A DNA stretch of 64,000 nucleotides from Caryophanales bacterium UBA5729 (GCA_002419505.1 DIGF01000012.1:310001-374000); one strand, 5' to 3'. Counted from the stretch's first letter, positions 51,704-61,455 are shown. The notes: generated by a model not told the origin, from the letters alone. Program-made: numbers and translations.

Positions 51704-52987
51704 ATGGGAAAACGAGTTGTTGTTATTGGTAGTCAATGGGGAGATGAAGGTAAGGGTAAAATTACTGATTATTTAGCAGAAAAAGCTGATGTAGTAGTTA
51801 GAAGCCAAGGCGGTAATAACGCAGGACATACAATTGTTTTCAATAATCGTAAATTTGCTTTACATTTAATACCTTCCGGTATTTTTAATCCAAATATTAT
51901 CAATATCATGGCTAATGGTATGGTCATTAATCCAATTGCTTTAATTGAGGAATTAAAGATTCTTCATAAAGAAGGAATTACTGATTATAAATTATTTATA
52001 TCAAATAGAGCTCATGTGGTAATGCCTTACCATATTGAATTGGATGAATTATATGAAGAAATAAAAGGTGTGGATGCAGTTGGAACTACAAAAAAAGGTA
52101 TTGGACCCGCTTATATGGATAAGGTTGCCAGAACTGGTATACGGGTTTCAGATTTACTTAACGAGGATGCTTTAAGAAAAAGATTATCAATCAATTTGAA
52201 GTTTGTTAATATGATAATGGAAAATAACAATAGAAAAACTTTTGATATTGACGATATCTATTATGAATTTATTGACATTGGTAAAACATTAAAACCTTAT
52301 ATTACAGATACTTCTGTATTATTGAATAAACTTATAGATGAAAATATGAATATTCTTTTTGAAGGTGCTCAAGGAAACATGTTGTGTGTGGATCATGGAA
52401 CATACCCTTATGTAACTTCCTCTTCGCCTACAGCAGCTTCAGTTCCTTTAAATACCGGCATAGCACCAAAACTAATAACCGATGTTGTGGGCGTTACCAA
52501 AGCTTATACAACCAGGGTTGGTGAAGGGGTTTTTCCTACTGAGTTTGAAGATGAAATAGCAAGAAGGATTAGAGAAGTTGGAAATGAGTATGGTACTACT
52601 ACTAAAAGACCAAGAAGGATAGGTTGGTTAGATTTAGTGGTACTAAAACATTTCAAGAGAATTAATGGTTTAGATCATATTAGCATGATGTTGCTTGATG
52701 TTTTAACTGGCCTACAAGAACTAAAAATTTGTGTTAGTTATAATTTAGATGGAAATGAAATTGATTATATTCCTGCTGATTATAACGAATATGAACGATG
52801 TATTCCTAATTACATAAATTTACCTGGTTGGACCGAAGATATCTCTAAAACAAAAAGGTTTTCAGATTTACCTGAAAATTGTAAATTATATATATCAACC
52901 ATAGAAAACATATTAAATACAAAGGTTACAATTTTGTCTGTTGGTCCTGACCGCAAACAAACTGTGACTTTAGAAAATATATTTTAG
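51704..52987 (+). CDS. purA: adenylosuccinate synthetase
   Basis: The 427-residue GTP-dependent enzyme makes adenylosuccinate from IMP and aspartate, first step to AMP. It has the N-terminal GSQWGDEGKGKITDYLA, the NNAGHTIVF segment, IGPAYMDKVARTGIRV and the SVGPDRKQT end. I use ATG 51704 (AAAGAGG upstream); a longer frame from 51653 overlaps the previous gene. purB, the next step, lies 10 kb away in the same window. Confidence 0.97.
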   Translation: MGKRVVVIGSQWGDEGKGKITDYLAEKADVVVRSQGGNNAGHTIVFNNRKFALHLIPSGIFNPNIINIMANGMVINPIALIEELKILHKEGITDYKLFISNRAHVVMPYHIELDELYEEIKGVDAVGTTKKGIGPAYMDKVARTGIRVSDLLNEDALRKRLSINLKFVNMIMENNNRKTFDIDDIYYEFIDIGKTLKPYITDTSVLLNKLIDENMNILFEGAQGNMLCVDHGTYPYVTSSSPTAASVPLNTGIAPKLITDVVGVTKAYTTRVGEGVFPTEFEDEIARRIREVGNEYGTTTKRPRRIGWLDLVVLKHFKRINGLDHISMMLLDVLTGLQELKICVSYNLDGNEIDYIPADYNEYERCIPNYINLPGWTEDISKTKRFSDLPENCKLYISTIENILNTKVTILSVGPDRKQTVTLENIF

Positions 52988-53001
52988 AAAAGGGTGTGAA
53001 T

Positions 53002-54234
53002 ATGAAAAGAATAGTTGGTAGACATGCAGAACACAAAAAATTAGAGTCAAATATATTACAAATTTCCCAAGAAGCTAAACAGGCTAAAAAGAAATATGAG
53101 GATGTTATTGATGCTACTGTGGGTATGCTTCATCACGAGGAGGGAAATGTATTTAGTTATCAAGTTGTTAATGAAGTTTTACATAATTTAAACGATGCAG
53201 AAACTTATCATTACGCTCCGGTAAGAGGAACGAAAGAATTTTCAGAAGGGGTTTTTGATTGGGTTTTTGGTAATAATGCTGATATGATAAGAAAACATTT
53301 CAAGTACAGTATTATTCCTACTACCGGTGGTAGTGGAGCAATATCCAATTCTTTTTACAATTTTAATGACTTCAATCAAAAAGTTCTTCTACCAAATTAT
53401 TTTTGGTCTCCATATCAAAATTTTGCTTTAGAAGCTAACATTGATTTAAAAACATTTTTAATGTATGATGAAAATTTCCATTTTAATCTTGCGGATTTTA
53501 GAGAAAAAGCAATCGAATTAGCAAATGAACAAGGTAGATTATGTGTCTTGCTTAATGATCCAAGCAATAATCCTACAGGTTTATGTATGACTAAAAGCGA
53601 TTGGGAAGAAGTTATTGAAATTTTAAATTTCGTTAATAGAATGGATATACCTGTAATTTTAATCCATGATATCGCATATATCGATTATCAAATGAAAGAA
53701 GTAAAAGATTCTCGTGAAATTTTTGAAGCTTATAAAAATTTAGATGAAGATATTTTAGCCGTTGTGGTATTTTCTGGATCAAAAACTTTTTCTTTATATG
53801 GATTCAGAGTTGGAGCTCAAATTGGTTTATCTAAATCTCAGACTGTAGTTGATAATTTTACTAGAGTAGGAGATTATTCAGTAAGGGGACGTTTTTCAAG
53901 TGTATCACAACCAGGAATTAATGTAATTGGTAAAATATTCAGTAAACCTGAATACAAAGAGAGTTTCCTTAAAGAATTGCATGAAGCTACAAAACTATTA
54001 AAAGATCGCGCAAGTTTGTTTTTACAAGAAGCTGAAAAACACGATTTAGAAATATTGCCATATTGTGGAGGATTCTTTATTTCTGTTCCAACTACAAATA
54101 AGAATATTTTTAATGATTTAGTAAATGACCATGTTTTTGTAATACCAATGCAAAATATAATTAGGGTTGCGATTTCGTCATTGAATATAAAAGATATACC
54201 AGAATTGGTTAAAAAAATTAAGAAACATATATAA
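53002..54234 (+). CDS. class I/II pyridoxal-phosphate aminotransferase
   Basis: The 410-residue fold-type I aminotransferase shows the NPTG motif (LLNDPSNNPTGLC), the Asp and Tyr of VILIHDIAYIDY, the PLP-lysine segment VFSGSKTFSLYGFRVG and an Arg near the C-terminus (NIIRVAIS) that can bind the substrate carboxylate. It probably acts on aspartate or aromatic amino acids. The aro/tyrA operon lies convergently next door, and an aminotransferase is what that pathway still needs to form tyrosine, but the link is inference. Start is ATG 53002; GTG at 52996 is too close to AAGGG. Confidence 0.85.
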   Translation: MKRIVGRHAEHKKLESNILQISQEAKQAKKKYEDVIDATVGMLHHEEGNVFSYQVVNEVLHNLNDAETYHYAPVRGTKEFSEGVFDWVFGNNADMIRKHFKYSIIPTTGGSGAISNSFYNFNDFNQKVLLPNYFWSPYQNFALEANIDLKTFLMYDENFHFNLADFREKAIELANEQGRLCVLLNDPSNNPTGLCMTKSDWEEVIEILNFVNRMDIPVILIHDIAYIDYQMKEVKDSREIFEAYKNLDEDILAVVVFSGSKTFSLYGFRVGAQIGLSKSQTVVDNFTRVGDYSVRGRFSSVSQPGINVIGKIFSKPEYKESFLKELHEATKLLKDRASLFLQEAEKHDLEILPYCGGFFISVPTTNKNIFNDLVNDHVFVIPMQNIIRVAISSLNIKDIPELVKKIKKHI

Positions 54235-54244
54235 CATATAAATT

Positions 54245-54286
54245 AAAAAAACTGTAAAGCGACTTGCTTTACAGTTTTTATTTTTT
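54245..54286. terminator. bidirectional terminator, aminotransferase / TM2 gene
   Basis: A 14-bp stem ending in CTGTAAAGC / GCTTTACAG with GACTT loop and A/T flanks that give T runs on both strands. Confidence 0.9.
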
Positions 54287-54290
54287 AAAA

Positions 54291-54512
54291 TTAATCGATT
54301 AAGAAAGTAGCCTTTCCACTCATTACAACTGTTATGATATCAATAATCCAACCGATACCAAACAATCCTCCGGTAATAATCCAAATAACGCCAATAAGTA
54401 CCTTATCTTTTGCTATACGATAGATACCATAAATAATTGGGCCTATAAATATAGCCAATAAAACTTTTACAACTAATGGAAGACCATCAATCGCTTTAAC
54501 ATATTCTTTCAT
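54291..54512 (-). CDS. small TM2-like membrane protein
   Basis: The 73-residue protein has two hydrophobic helices (about 12-33 and 38-62). The second contains TGGLFGIGWIIDIITVV, which resembles the TM2-domain pattern, and the segment between them is basic. Its function is not known. AAGGAGG precedes the ATG and a TGGTATAAT promoter lies upstream, so it is a single-gene unit between the aminotransferase and the aro operon. Confidence 0.8.
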   Translation of the reverse strand: MKEYVKAIDGLPLVVKVLLAIFIGPIIYGIYRIAKDKVLIGVIWIITGGLFGIGWIIDIITVVMSGKATFLID

Positions 54513-54534
54513 TCTTTTACCTCCTTTTTCATTA

Positions 54535-54543
54535 ATTATACCA
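54535..54543 (-). promoter_or_regulatory. extended -10 of the TM2-like gene
   Basis: The minus strand reads TGGTATAAT, 22 nt before the start at 54512. Confidence 0.6.
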
Positions 54544-54576
54544 CCATAGCATAAATAAAAAAAGGGCTTTAAAATT

Positions 54577-55593
54577 TTATTCCAAAGTTTTATCTATTGC
54601 TTCTGCGATTAGTCTACATTTTTTTACGACATTTGCAAATTTTTCTGGCTTTAAAGATTGTTGCCCATCGCTAAGAGCTTTTTCTGGGTTTTGATGAACT
54701 TCTATGATTAATCCATCTGCGCCTGCAGCGATAGCTGCTAAAGATAAAGACTCGATGTATTCCCATCTTCCTGCAGCGTGAGAAGGATCAACTATAATAG
54801 GTAAATGAGTTAATTTTTTAATAACAGGAATAGAAGAAATATCTAAAGTATTCCTTGTTGAAGTTTCATAAGTTCTAATACCTCTTTCACAAAGAATGAC
54901 GTTAGTATTACCTCCTGCCAAAATATATTCAGCTGACATTAACCATTCTTCTATAGTACTTGATATACCTCTTTTTAAAAGAATCGGTTTATCTAATTTT
55001 CCTAATTCTTTAAGTAAAGCGAAGTTTTGCATATTCCGAGCTCCTACTTGAATTAAATCAACATTCTCTACAAACAAAGGAATATCCTCAACGCTCATTA
55101 TCTCGCTGACAACAGGAATATTATATTTCATTTTGGCTTCCTTAAGAATTTCTAAACCTTCTTGTTCTAGCCCTTGAAAAGAATATGGACTGGTTCTAGG
55201 TTTATAAGCTCCAGCTCGTAAAATTGAAGCGCCTGCAGCTTTAACAATAGGTGTTATTTCATCAATTTGTTCTTTCGATTCTACAGCACAAGGTCCACCC
55301 ATGATGACTATATTTTTTCCGCCAATTTTGATTCCACCGACATCAACAATTGTATTGTCGGGTTTGAATTTTCGATTTACTTTTTTAAAAGGTTCTTGTA
55401 CCCTTAAAATTGTGTCTACATATTCAAAGGCATACAAACTATTTGGGTCAAGTACAGTTGTATCGCCAATAACCCCTAAAATTAAGGTAGAAGTTCCAAA
55501 GCTTTCATGGATTTCGAAACCTTTATTAATAAGGTGGGTTTTTATTTCTTCTATTTGTGCAGTAGTTACGTTGTTTCTTAATTTAATAATCAT
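54577..55593 (-). CDS. aroF: 3-deoxy-7-phosphoheptulonate synthase (AroA I-beta type)
   Basis: The 338-residue enzyme condenses PEP and erythrose-4-phosphate, the first shikimate step. Residues 1-70 form a small ferredoxin-like regulatory domain (MIIKLRNNVTTAQIEEIK). The barrel has GGPCAVES, ILRAGAYKPRTSPYSFQG, KRGISSTIEEWL and IVDPSHAAGRWEYI. This is the Thermotoga/Bacillus-type enzyme; no chorismate mutase domain is fused. It is last in the operon although it is first in the pathway, and 3 nt follow aroQ. Confidence 0.96.
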   Translation of the reverse strand: MIIKLRNNVTTAQIEEIKTHLINKGFEIHESFGTSTLILGVIGDTTVLDPNSLYAFEYVDTILRVQEPFKKVNRKFKPDNTIVDVGGIKIGGKNIVIMGGPCAVESKEQIDEITPIVKAAGASILRAGAYKPRTSPYSFQGLEQEGLEILKEAKMKYNIPVVSEIMSVEDIPLFVENVDLIQVGARNMQNFALLKELGKLDKPILLKRGISSTIEEWLMSAEYILAGGNTNVILCERGIRTYETSTRNTLDISSIPVIKKLTHLPIIVDPSHAAGRWEYIESLSLAAIAAGADGLIIEVHQNPEKALSDGQQSLKPEKFANVVKKCRLIAEAIDKTLE

Positions 55594-55596
55594 AGT

Positions 55597-56025
55597 TTAA
55601 ACCTCTTTAGTTAAGTAATTTATTGCTTCGATATAACTTTCAAAACCCTTTCCGTAGAATTGATTTTTACATGCAGGAGCAATCACTGAATGTTTTCTAA
55701 ATTCTTCACGCTTATATATATCCGAAAGATGTACTTCAACCTTAGGAATATTTATTGATAACAAACAATCATAAATAGCATATGAGTAATGAGTTAGAGC
55801 TCCAGGATTGATAATAAGCCCTGAAAAACTAAGATATTTATCTTGAATAATATCAATTATTTCGCCTTCATGATTAGTTTGATATATTTCTAAATAGTGA
55901 CTGTTCTCTTTAGCATAACTCAACAAATACTCAACTAAATTTTGATAAGTTTTTTCTCCATAAATTTCAGGTTCTCTTAAACCTAAAAAATTTAAGTTAG
56001 GACCATTAATAACCAAAATATTCAT
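55597..56025 (-). CDS. aroQ: 3-dehydroquinate dehydratase, type II
   Basis: The 142-residue enzyme dehydrates 3-dehydroquinate. It shows NILVINGPNLNFLGLREPEIYG with the catalytic Tyr, the QTNHEGEIIDIIQ loop, INPGALTHYSYAI and VEVHLSDIYKREEFRKHS with the conserved His and Arg. I set the start at ATG 56025, with AAGGAG seven nt upstream, and not at an in-frame ATG at 56067 which lies deep inside the upstream gene. It overlaps aroEK by 20 nt. Confidence 0.96.
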   Translation of the reverse strand: MNILVINGPNLNFLGLREPEIYGEKTYQNLVEYLLSYAKENSHYLEIYQTNHEGEIIDIIQDKYLSFSGLIINPGALTHYSYAIYDCLLSINIPKVEVHLSDIYKREEFRKHSVIAPACKNQFYGKGFESYIEAINYLTKEV

Positions 56026-57259
56026 CAATTTTCTCCTTAATCTCATTAATATGATACACCGTATCATAATTTAAGGCAATTCTTATGTCACAGTATTTTT
56101 TATATAGAGGAAGTCTTTCTTCAGCTATTGCATAAATATCACTAGATTTTTTAATCAAAGGTCTGCCATTGATTATTTTTTTTGCAATCTTGTCAGGGTC
56201 TTTATCTAAAAAGATAATCACACCATTTTGTTTTAACAAACTAATATTAATTGGTGTTTTAACCGCTCCACCACCAGTGGATATTATTAGATTATGATTC
56301 TTAAATATTTGCTTTATGATACTTGTCTCAACAACTCTAAATTCAGACTCAGTATGAGTGGAGAAATAATCAAAAATTGTCATACCAATAATTTTTTCTA
56401 TCTCTTCATCTGTATCATAAGCCTTCTTATTTAACTTAGTTTCTAAAATTCTTGTGTATTTACTTTTTCCACTCAAAGGCAGGCCAATAAACACGATGTT
56501 ATATAATTTTTTTATAATTTTTTTATAGACTTTATTGGCTAAATTTAGAGGTATTTCACAACTAAAAAACAACTCGTGAGCACGTTTAGCTTGCATTACA
56601 AGCATGTATAAACCATTAACAATCTTGACCTTATTTTCTTCTGCTTTTAACAATAATTTAGTTTTTAATGGGTTGTATACTAAATCAATAACGACTTCCA
56701 AGTTTTTAAACTCATCGATTGGAATTAACAACTCATCTTCGTTATTAGGATACATGCCAACAGGGGTTGTATTAATGATAACTTCAGCATCCAAGAAATG
56801 GGAATAATTTAAAAAATTATCATCATCTTTAGATTTCACATTTCTCGCTAAACGCTTTATCAATTTAGCATCTAGGTTTTTCAAAGCATAAATTACTGTA
56901 TTTGAAACTGAACCATTACCGAGAATAAGAACTTTCTTGTTCTTTAAAACTAAATGATGGTAATTAATTGTTTCTATAAAACCATAGTAATCAGTATTGT
57001 AACCATAAAGTTTATCTTTTTTTCTTAAAACTGTATTTACTGAACCCGTATTCTCACTAACTTCATCAATTTCATCAAGATATTTGATTATTTGATTTTT
57101 ATAAGGGATTGTGATATTAAACCCAGCTAGATTATCAATTGATAAAAAATCTTCAATTTTTTCAATTTCAAAAATATGGTAGTTAGTGTTACCAAAAAGT
57201 TCATGGATATCTTTAGAGAAACTATGGGAAAGTTTTTCGCCGATTAAACCGTACATCAT
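56006..57259 (-). CDS. aroEK: shikimate dehydrogenase-shikimate kinase fusion
   Basis: This 417-residue protein joins two consecutive pathway steps. Residues 1 to about 250 are AroE: LIGEKLSHSFSK, catalytic Lys in FNITIPYKN, Asp in GYNTDYYGF, an NADP-loop LILGNGSVSNTV and INTTPVGMYPN. Residues about 255-417 are AroK: Walker A GLPLSGKSKYT, DTDEEIEKIIG, the shikimate-site Arg of ESEFRVVE and GGGAVKTP, and NGRPLI. Both active sites look intact, so it should be bifunctional. The NADP loop lacks the usual GAGGA form. The ATG overlaps the aroC TGA (ATGA); earlier in-frame starts lie inside aroC. Confidence 0.94.
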   Translation of the reverse strand: MMYGLIGEKLSHSFSKDIHELFGNTNYHIFEIEKIEDFLSIDNLAGFNITIPYKNQIIKYLDEIDEVSENTGSVNTVLRKKDKLYGYNTDYYGFIETINYHHLVLKNKKVLILGNGSVSNTVIYALKNLDAKLIKRLARNVKSKDDDNFLNYSHFLDAEVIINTTPVGMYPNNEDELLIPIDEFKNLEVVIDLVYNPLKTKLLLKAEENKVKIVNGLYMLVMQAKRAHELFFSCEIPLNLANKVYKKIIKKLYNIVFIGLPLSGKSKYTRILETKLNKKAYDTDEEIEKIIGMTIFDYFSTHTESEFRVVETSIIKQIFKNHNLIISTGGGAVKTPINISLLKQNGVIIFLDKDPDKIAKKIINGRPLIKKSSDIYAIAEERLPLYKKYCDIRIALNYDTVYHINEIKEKIDEYFGY

Positions 57260-58350
57260 ATAAACCAATCTTGCTTATTTTCAAATAAAAGCAGATCGAG
57301 AATCGCAAAATTTATCACCGAATTAACTACATGAATTGCTCTTGATACAATTTGAGGATCATGTCTTCCTTCAATAGTTAATTTAACATTTTCTTTGGTT
57401 TTAAGGTCAATTGAATTTTGACTAATTCCGATAGATGATGTAGGTTTTATAGCTAATCTAATTATTATCGGCCTGCCGGTTGATAATCCACCCAAGATTC
57501 CGCCATTATTATTAGTTATTGTAGTTATTTTTCCATTATTATATTCGTATTGATCATTAGCTTCTGAACCACACATTCTAGCTAAGTTAAAACCGTCTCC
57601 AAATTCAATACCTTTGATGCCAGGAATTGAGAATAGTAAAGAGGATAGATAACTTTCAACAGATAAAAACAAGGGTTCTCCAATACCAATAGGTAAATTA
57701 ATCACTGCAGATTCAATTGTTCCGCCAACCGAATCCTTGATATTTTCAGCTTTTTTAATGGTTTCGTACATCTTTTCTTTAATATCAGGGTTTATAAGTG
57801 GAAAATAATCATTATTTAACGATTTGATTTCAGCAGATTCAATATTGTTTTTATCAAATGAATTATCGTACACATTTTTAATGCTTTCAATATGCGAACC
57901 TACATAGATGTTTTTTGATTCTAATATTTGTTGACAAATACTACCGACAATAACCCATAGAACAGTCAATCTTCCAGAAAAAATACCGCCACCGGCTTTG
58001 TCATTAAAATTATGATATTTAACATACGCTGGATAATCTGCGTGACTCGGTCTAGGAATTTGATTTAAATTTTCATAATCATTTGTTTTAACATTTTTAT
58101 TTGGAATTAAGAATGTTAATGCTGCTCCGGTTGTAAAACCGTTATAAAAACCAGAAACAATTTTATAATCATCAGTTTCAACTCTTTTTGTAGAAATACT
58201 ATCCTTTGGTCTTCTTTTACTGAGATTCAAGTTTAATAAATCGAAATCTATTTTTAAACCTGCTGGTAGCTGATCAATAACTACGCCGAGGTATTCACCA
58301 TGTGATTCGCCAAAGAAAGTTATTTTGAGATTGTTGCCGATATTATTCAT
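57256..58350 (-). CDS. aroC: chorismate synthase
   Basis: The 364-residue FMN-dependent lyase makes chorismate from EPSP. It has ITFFGESHGEYLGVVIDQLP, RPKDSISTKRVETDDYKI, the phosphate-site RPSHADYPAYVKY, FSGRLTVLW (replacing the more usual SARET-type block) and GGILGGLSTGRPIIIRLAIKPT. The divergence at FSGRLTVLW suggests a fast-evolving copy but core residues are present. It overlaps aroB by 4 nt and aroEK by ATGA. Confidence 0.95.
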   Translation of the reverse strand: MNNIGNNLKITFFGESHGEYLGVVIDQLPAGLKIDFDLLNLNLSKRRPKDSISTKRVETDDYKIVSGFYNGFTTGAALTFLIPNKNVKTNDYENLNQIPRPSHADYPAYVKYHNFNDKAGGGIFSGRLTVLWVIVGSICQQILESKNIYVGSHIESIKNVYDNSFDKNNIESAEIKSLNNDYFPLINPDIKEKMYETIKKAENIKDSVGGTIESAVINLPIGIGEPLFLSVESYLSSLLFSIPGIKGIEFGDGFNLARMCGSEANDQYEYNNGKITTITNNNGGILGGLSTGRPIIIRLAIKPTSSIGISQNSIDLKTKENVKLTIEGRHDPQIVSRAIHVVNSVINFAILDLLLFENKQDWFI

Positions 58351-59348
58351 CTTAACAACTCCTTTTCATAAGTTTCTAAATCTAATTCTTTTATTGAAGC
58401 AGAGCCAATTTCGTCTACTTTAATTAGGTTAAAGCTTTTTGTTTTGGCTTTTTTATCCCTCTTTATAAACTCTAACAAATCCTTTGATTTTGCAGAATCT
58501 TCTATTGGTAAATTGTATTTTTTCAATAATGAAACTAACTCCCTTTTTAAATCAGGATTTATAGTTTTTAACATTCCTAAAGCTATTGCTTCGCCATGAA
58601 GATATTTTTTATATTCATAAAACACTTCATATGCGTGTCCGAATGTATGTCCAAAATTTAATATTTGACGGATTCCATTATCAAACTCATCAGCTTCTAC
58701 AAAATGTTTCTTTATTTTAAGTGACTCATATATCAATGTTTCTAAATTATTATAAACGTTATCGTTTCTTAAAAATTCAAACAAAGTTTTTGAGGCAATC
58801 AAGGAATATTTTATCATTTCAGCCATTCCGTTATTAAACTCTCTTTGGGGTAAAGTTTTTAAAGTTTCTGGATCAATCAAAACCATTTTAGGCGGATAAA
58901 AACAACCAATAGAGTTTTTTGCGTCTTCGCTATTAATAGCTACCTTTCCTCCAACAGAGGAATCAATTTGTGAAAGCAAACTGGTTGGCACTTGAATATA
59001 TGGTACGCCACGGTAGAGAGTTGCTGCAACAAAACCAGCAAGATCTCCGGTTACACCACCACCAATTGCGAGAATTATTATATCTTTTTTTATGTAATTC
59101 TTGATCATAAAATTAATGATTCTAGAATATTCATCCAAGCATTTAGATTTTTCTCCAGACGGAAATCTAATAATGTGCATTACATCTATTTTTTTTGTAA
59201 ATTTTTCGATAATATAATTCGGAATATTATCATCAGAAATAATTACATATTTTTGATTAATATCGACATAATCTTCAACAGAATCTAATAAACTATTTTT
59301 TATAAAAATATCATAGTTAGAAAATCTGGATTTTATTGTTAGTTTCAT
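58347..59348 (-). CDS. aroB: 3-dehydroquinate synthase
   Basis: The 333-residue NAD- and metal-dependent enzyme cyclises DAHP. It has GEKSKCLDEYSRI, the NAD loop AIGGGVTGDLAGFVAATLYRG, PTSLLSQIDSSVGGKVAIN, GMAEMIKYSLI and the metal-binding NFGHTFGHAYE and HGEAIALGM. I choose ATG 59348: AGGTGA overlaps the aroA TAG and is spaced for it, whereas GTG 59357 lies inside that site. Confidence 0.96.
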   Translation of the reverse strand: MKLTIKSRFSNYDIFIKNSLLDSVEDYVDINQKYVIISDDNIPNYIIEKFTKKIDVMHIIRFPSGEKSKCLDEYSRIINFMIKNYIKKDIIILAIGGGVTGDLAGFVAATLYRGVPYIQVPTSLLSQIDSSVGGKVAINSEDAKNSIGCFYPPKMVLIDPETLKTLPQREFNNGMAEMIKYSLIASKTLFEFLRNDNVYNNLETLIYESLKIKKHFVEADEFDNGIRQILNFGHTFGHAYEVFYEYKKYLHGEAIALGMLKTINPDLKRELVSLLKKYNLPIEDSAKSKDLLEFIKRDKKAKTKSFNLIKVDEIGSASIKELDLETYEKELLR

Positions 59349-59357
59349 AGTTTTCAC

Positions 59358-60614
59358 CTATATATATTCTATTTTAATGCCCAATGATTGTAAGTCTTCA
59401 AAGAAATGAGGATAAGATTTATTAACAGCTTCATAATTTTCAATAATCACAGGGTTATTTGACCTTAAAGCGGCAATAGCTATTGACATAACCATCCGAT
59501 GGTCATTGTAAGAATCAAAGACATTGGCATGATAACCCTCTTGACCATAAATACGATAACTTTCTTCATAGACATCGGTTCTAACTCCTAGTTTTTTCAA
59601 AATATCGTTTATAGCCTGTAAACGATCAGTTTCTTTTATTTTCAATCTTCTGGCATTATAAATTAAACACTCGCCTTGTGAAAGCCCAGCTAAAATTGAA
59701 AGTATTGGGGCGATGTCAGGAAACTGACTTACATCAAGATCGATATTAGTTGTGATACTTTTAGTAAAACGAAGACTGTGCTTTTCTTTGGAAACTTTAC
59801 CATTCATTTTTTTAATTACGTCAATTATACTAGCATCTGGCTGTAAAGAAAAGGGATTGAGATTGGTTATTTTAATATCGCCGTTAATTATACCGGCAAC
59901 GGCAAAAAATGCTAATTGAGAATAATCAGATTCAACTTTATAGTCAGTTGGTCGGTAGGATTGATTTCCTTGTATATAATAAATATTTTCTTGTTCAATT
60001 ATATTAATACCAAAACACTTTAGCACTTCTAAAGTCATATCTACGTATTTTTTTGACTCAAAATCACCGATTATTTGTATTTCAGAATCTTCTTTTTTTA
60101 ATGGTAAAGTAAAGAGTAACCCGCTGATAAACTGTGAACTAATATTTCCTTTTACAACATATTTTTGGGCTGGCAAATCACCTTTTAAAAAAATTCTATT
60201 TTCTTCTCTTTTGAATACCAAGTCATTATCTTTAAAAATGTCTTCGTAAATTGACATTGGTCTATTAAGCAAAGATTTTGTTCCAGTGATATATATACCG
60301 CTTGAATTTGTTATAAGAGGAATTAAAAATCTTATAGTTGATCCAGATTCGTTACAGTCAATAGTTTCATTTTCGAGAAATATCAATTCTCCAGAACCTA
60401 TTACTTTTAGCGAATTTTCCTCTTTTATAATTTTCACTCCAAGTTTTTTGAAAGCATTAATTGTTGCTTTTATATCTTCTGAGTAGACAATATTCTTTAT
60501 TGCTGAAGTACCTTTTGCTAATGAGGCGCAAATTATAGCGCGATGCAACAAAGATTTTGAAGGAGGGACTTGAATTTGTCCTTGGGCAAAACCGGGATAA
60601 ACTTTAACTTTCAT
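59358..60614 (-). CDS. aroA: 3-phosphoshikimate 1-carboxyvinyltransferase (EPSP synthase)
   Basis: The 418-residue enzyme joins PEP to shikimate-3-phosphate. It shows VPPSKSLLHRAIICASLAKG, the active-site NESGSTIRFLIPL, the SSQFISGLLFTLPL segment, VESDYSQLAFF, DISQFPDIAP-like DVSQFPDIAPIL and the RLKIKETDRLQA and DHRMVMSIAI blocks. NESGSTIRF has Glu-Ser in place of NAGTALR, which is the class II-like pattern. The ATG overlaps tyrA by 11 nt, with GGAAGG upstream. Confidence 0.96.
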   Translation of the reverse strand: MKVKVYPGFAQGQIQVPPSKSLLHRAIICASLAKGTSAIKNIVYSEDIKATINAFKKLGVKIIKEENSLKVIGSGELIFLENETIDCNESGSTIRFLIPLITNSSGIYITGTKSLLNRPMSIYEDIFKDNDLVFKREENRIFLKGDLPAQKYVVKGNISSQFISGLLFTLPLKKEDSEIQIIGDFESKKYVDMTLEVLKCFGINIIEQENIYYIQGNQSYRPTDYKVESDYSQLAFFAVAGIINGDIKITNLNPFSLQPDASIIDVIKKMNGKVSKEKHSLRFTKSITTNIDLDVSQFPDIAPILSILAGLSQGECLIYNARRLKIKETDRLQAINDILKKLGVRTDVYEESYRIYGQEGYHANVFDSYNDHRMVMSIAIAALRSNNPVIIENYEAVNKSYPHFFEDLQSLGIKIEYI

Positions 60615-61455
60615 TTTTATTACCTTCCAAATATTTATTGTGTTTGTTTTTTGCTTTTTCCATCAAAGTTTCAAGTTCTTCGAGATTATTTGTAGCTAAA
60701 GCATTTTTAAACTTAGATAATTCATTTTCAAAATTAGCTATAATATCAATTAAAGCATTTTTATTATTAGTAAATAAATCAGCCCAAAGATTAATATTAA
60801 TATTTGCTATTCTAGTCAAATCACGATATGAGTCACCAGTAAAATGAGATAAATCAACACTATTGCTAAATGAGTTAACTAAAGATAGAGAAATGATATG
60901 TGTAAGTTGAGAAGTATAAGCAATTATTTGATCGTGAAGTTTTGCATTAATTTTTGAAATGTTTTTAAAACCCATTTCTTTTGCTAAAGAATAAGCTAAC
61001 TCCAAATTTTCTGTTTTTGTGTTTTGATCATTGATGATAGCATAATTACCATTAAAAAATATTTTTTCATCAGCGAAAAACACACCGCTTACTTCTCTTC
61101 CGGCAATTGGATGAGTATAAACAATGTCGATATAATTCAGATTCAATTTTCTTATGTCTTGGATTAATTTAGTTTTAATTCCGGAAATCTCAATAAAAAT
61201 TGTATCTTTTTTAATTAGGCGACTATTCTCTTTGAAAAAGCTAACTATGGATTCGGGGTATAAACAAAGGTATATCAAATTATTATTGTTTAAAAAAGCT
61301 TCTAAGTCAAAATAAGCTTTGTCTATTATGTTATTTTCGATTGCGAAAGTTAAGGCTTCTTTATTGATGTCAAAAGCTGAAATTTCATGCGATTTTCTCA
61401 ATGCTTTTGCTATGCTTCCACCAATTAAACCTAAGCCGATAATCCCTATTTTCAT
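60604..61455 (-). CDS. tyrA: prephenate dehydrogenase
   Basis: The 283-residue protein oxidises prephenate to 4-hydroxyphenylpyruvate for tyrosine. It has the NAD motif IGIIGLGLIGGSIAKAL, YTHPIAGREVSG with the catalytic His, the SQLTHIISLSLVN segment and SYRDLTRIANININLW. There is no C-terminal ACT domain, so feedback by tyrosine would need another mode. Start is ATG 61455 with AAGGAG six nt upstream, not the ATG at 61473 next to the -10. First gene of the seven-gene aro operon. No chorismate mutase gene is in the window. Confidence 0.95.
   Translation of the reverse strand: MKIGIIGLGLIGGSIAKALRKSHEISAFDINKEALTFAIENNIIDKAYFDLEAFLNNNNLIYLCLYPESIVSFFKENSRLIKKDTIFIEISGIKTKLIQDIRKLNLNYIDIVYTHPIAGREVSGVFFADEKIFFNGNYAIINDQNTKTENLELAYSLAKEMGFKNISKINAKLHDQIIAYTSQLTHIISLSLVNSFSNSVDLSHFTGDSYRDLTRIANININLWADLFTNNKNALIDIIANFENELSKFKNALATNNLEELETLMEKAKNKHNKYLEGNKNES

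Noticed and set aside
54541..54580. Terminator for aroF
   Set aside because: The AT palindrome after the stop is weak and mismatched; a T run exists but no stable stem that I can defend.
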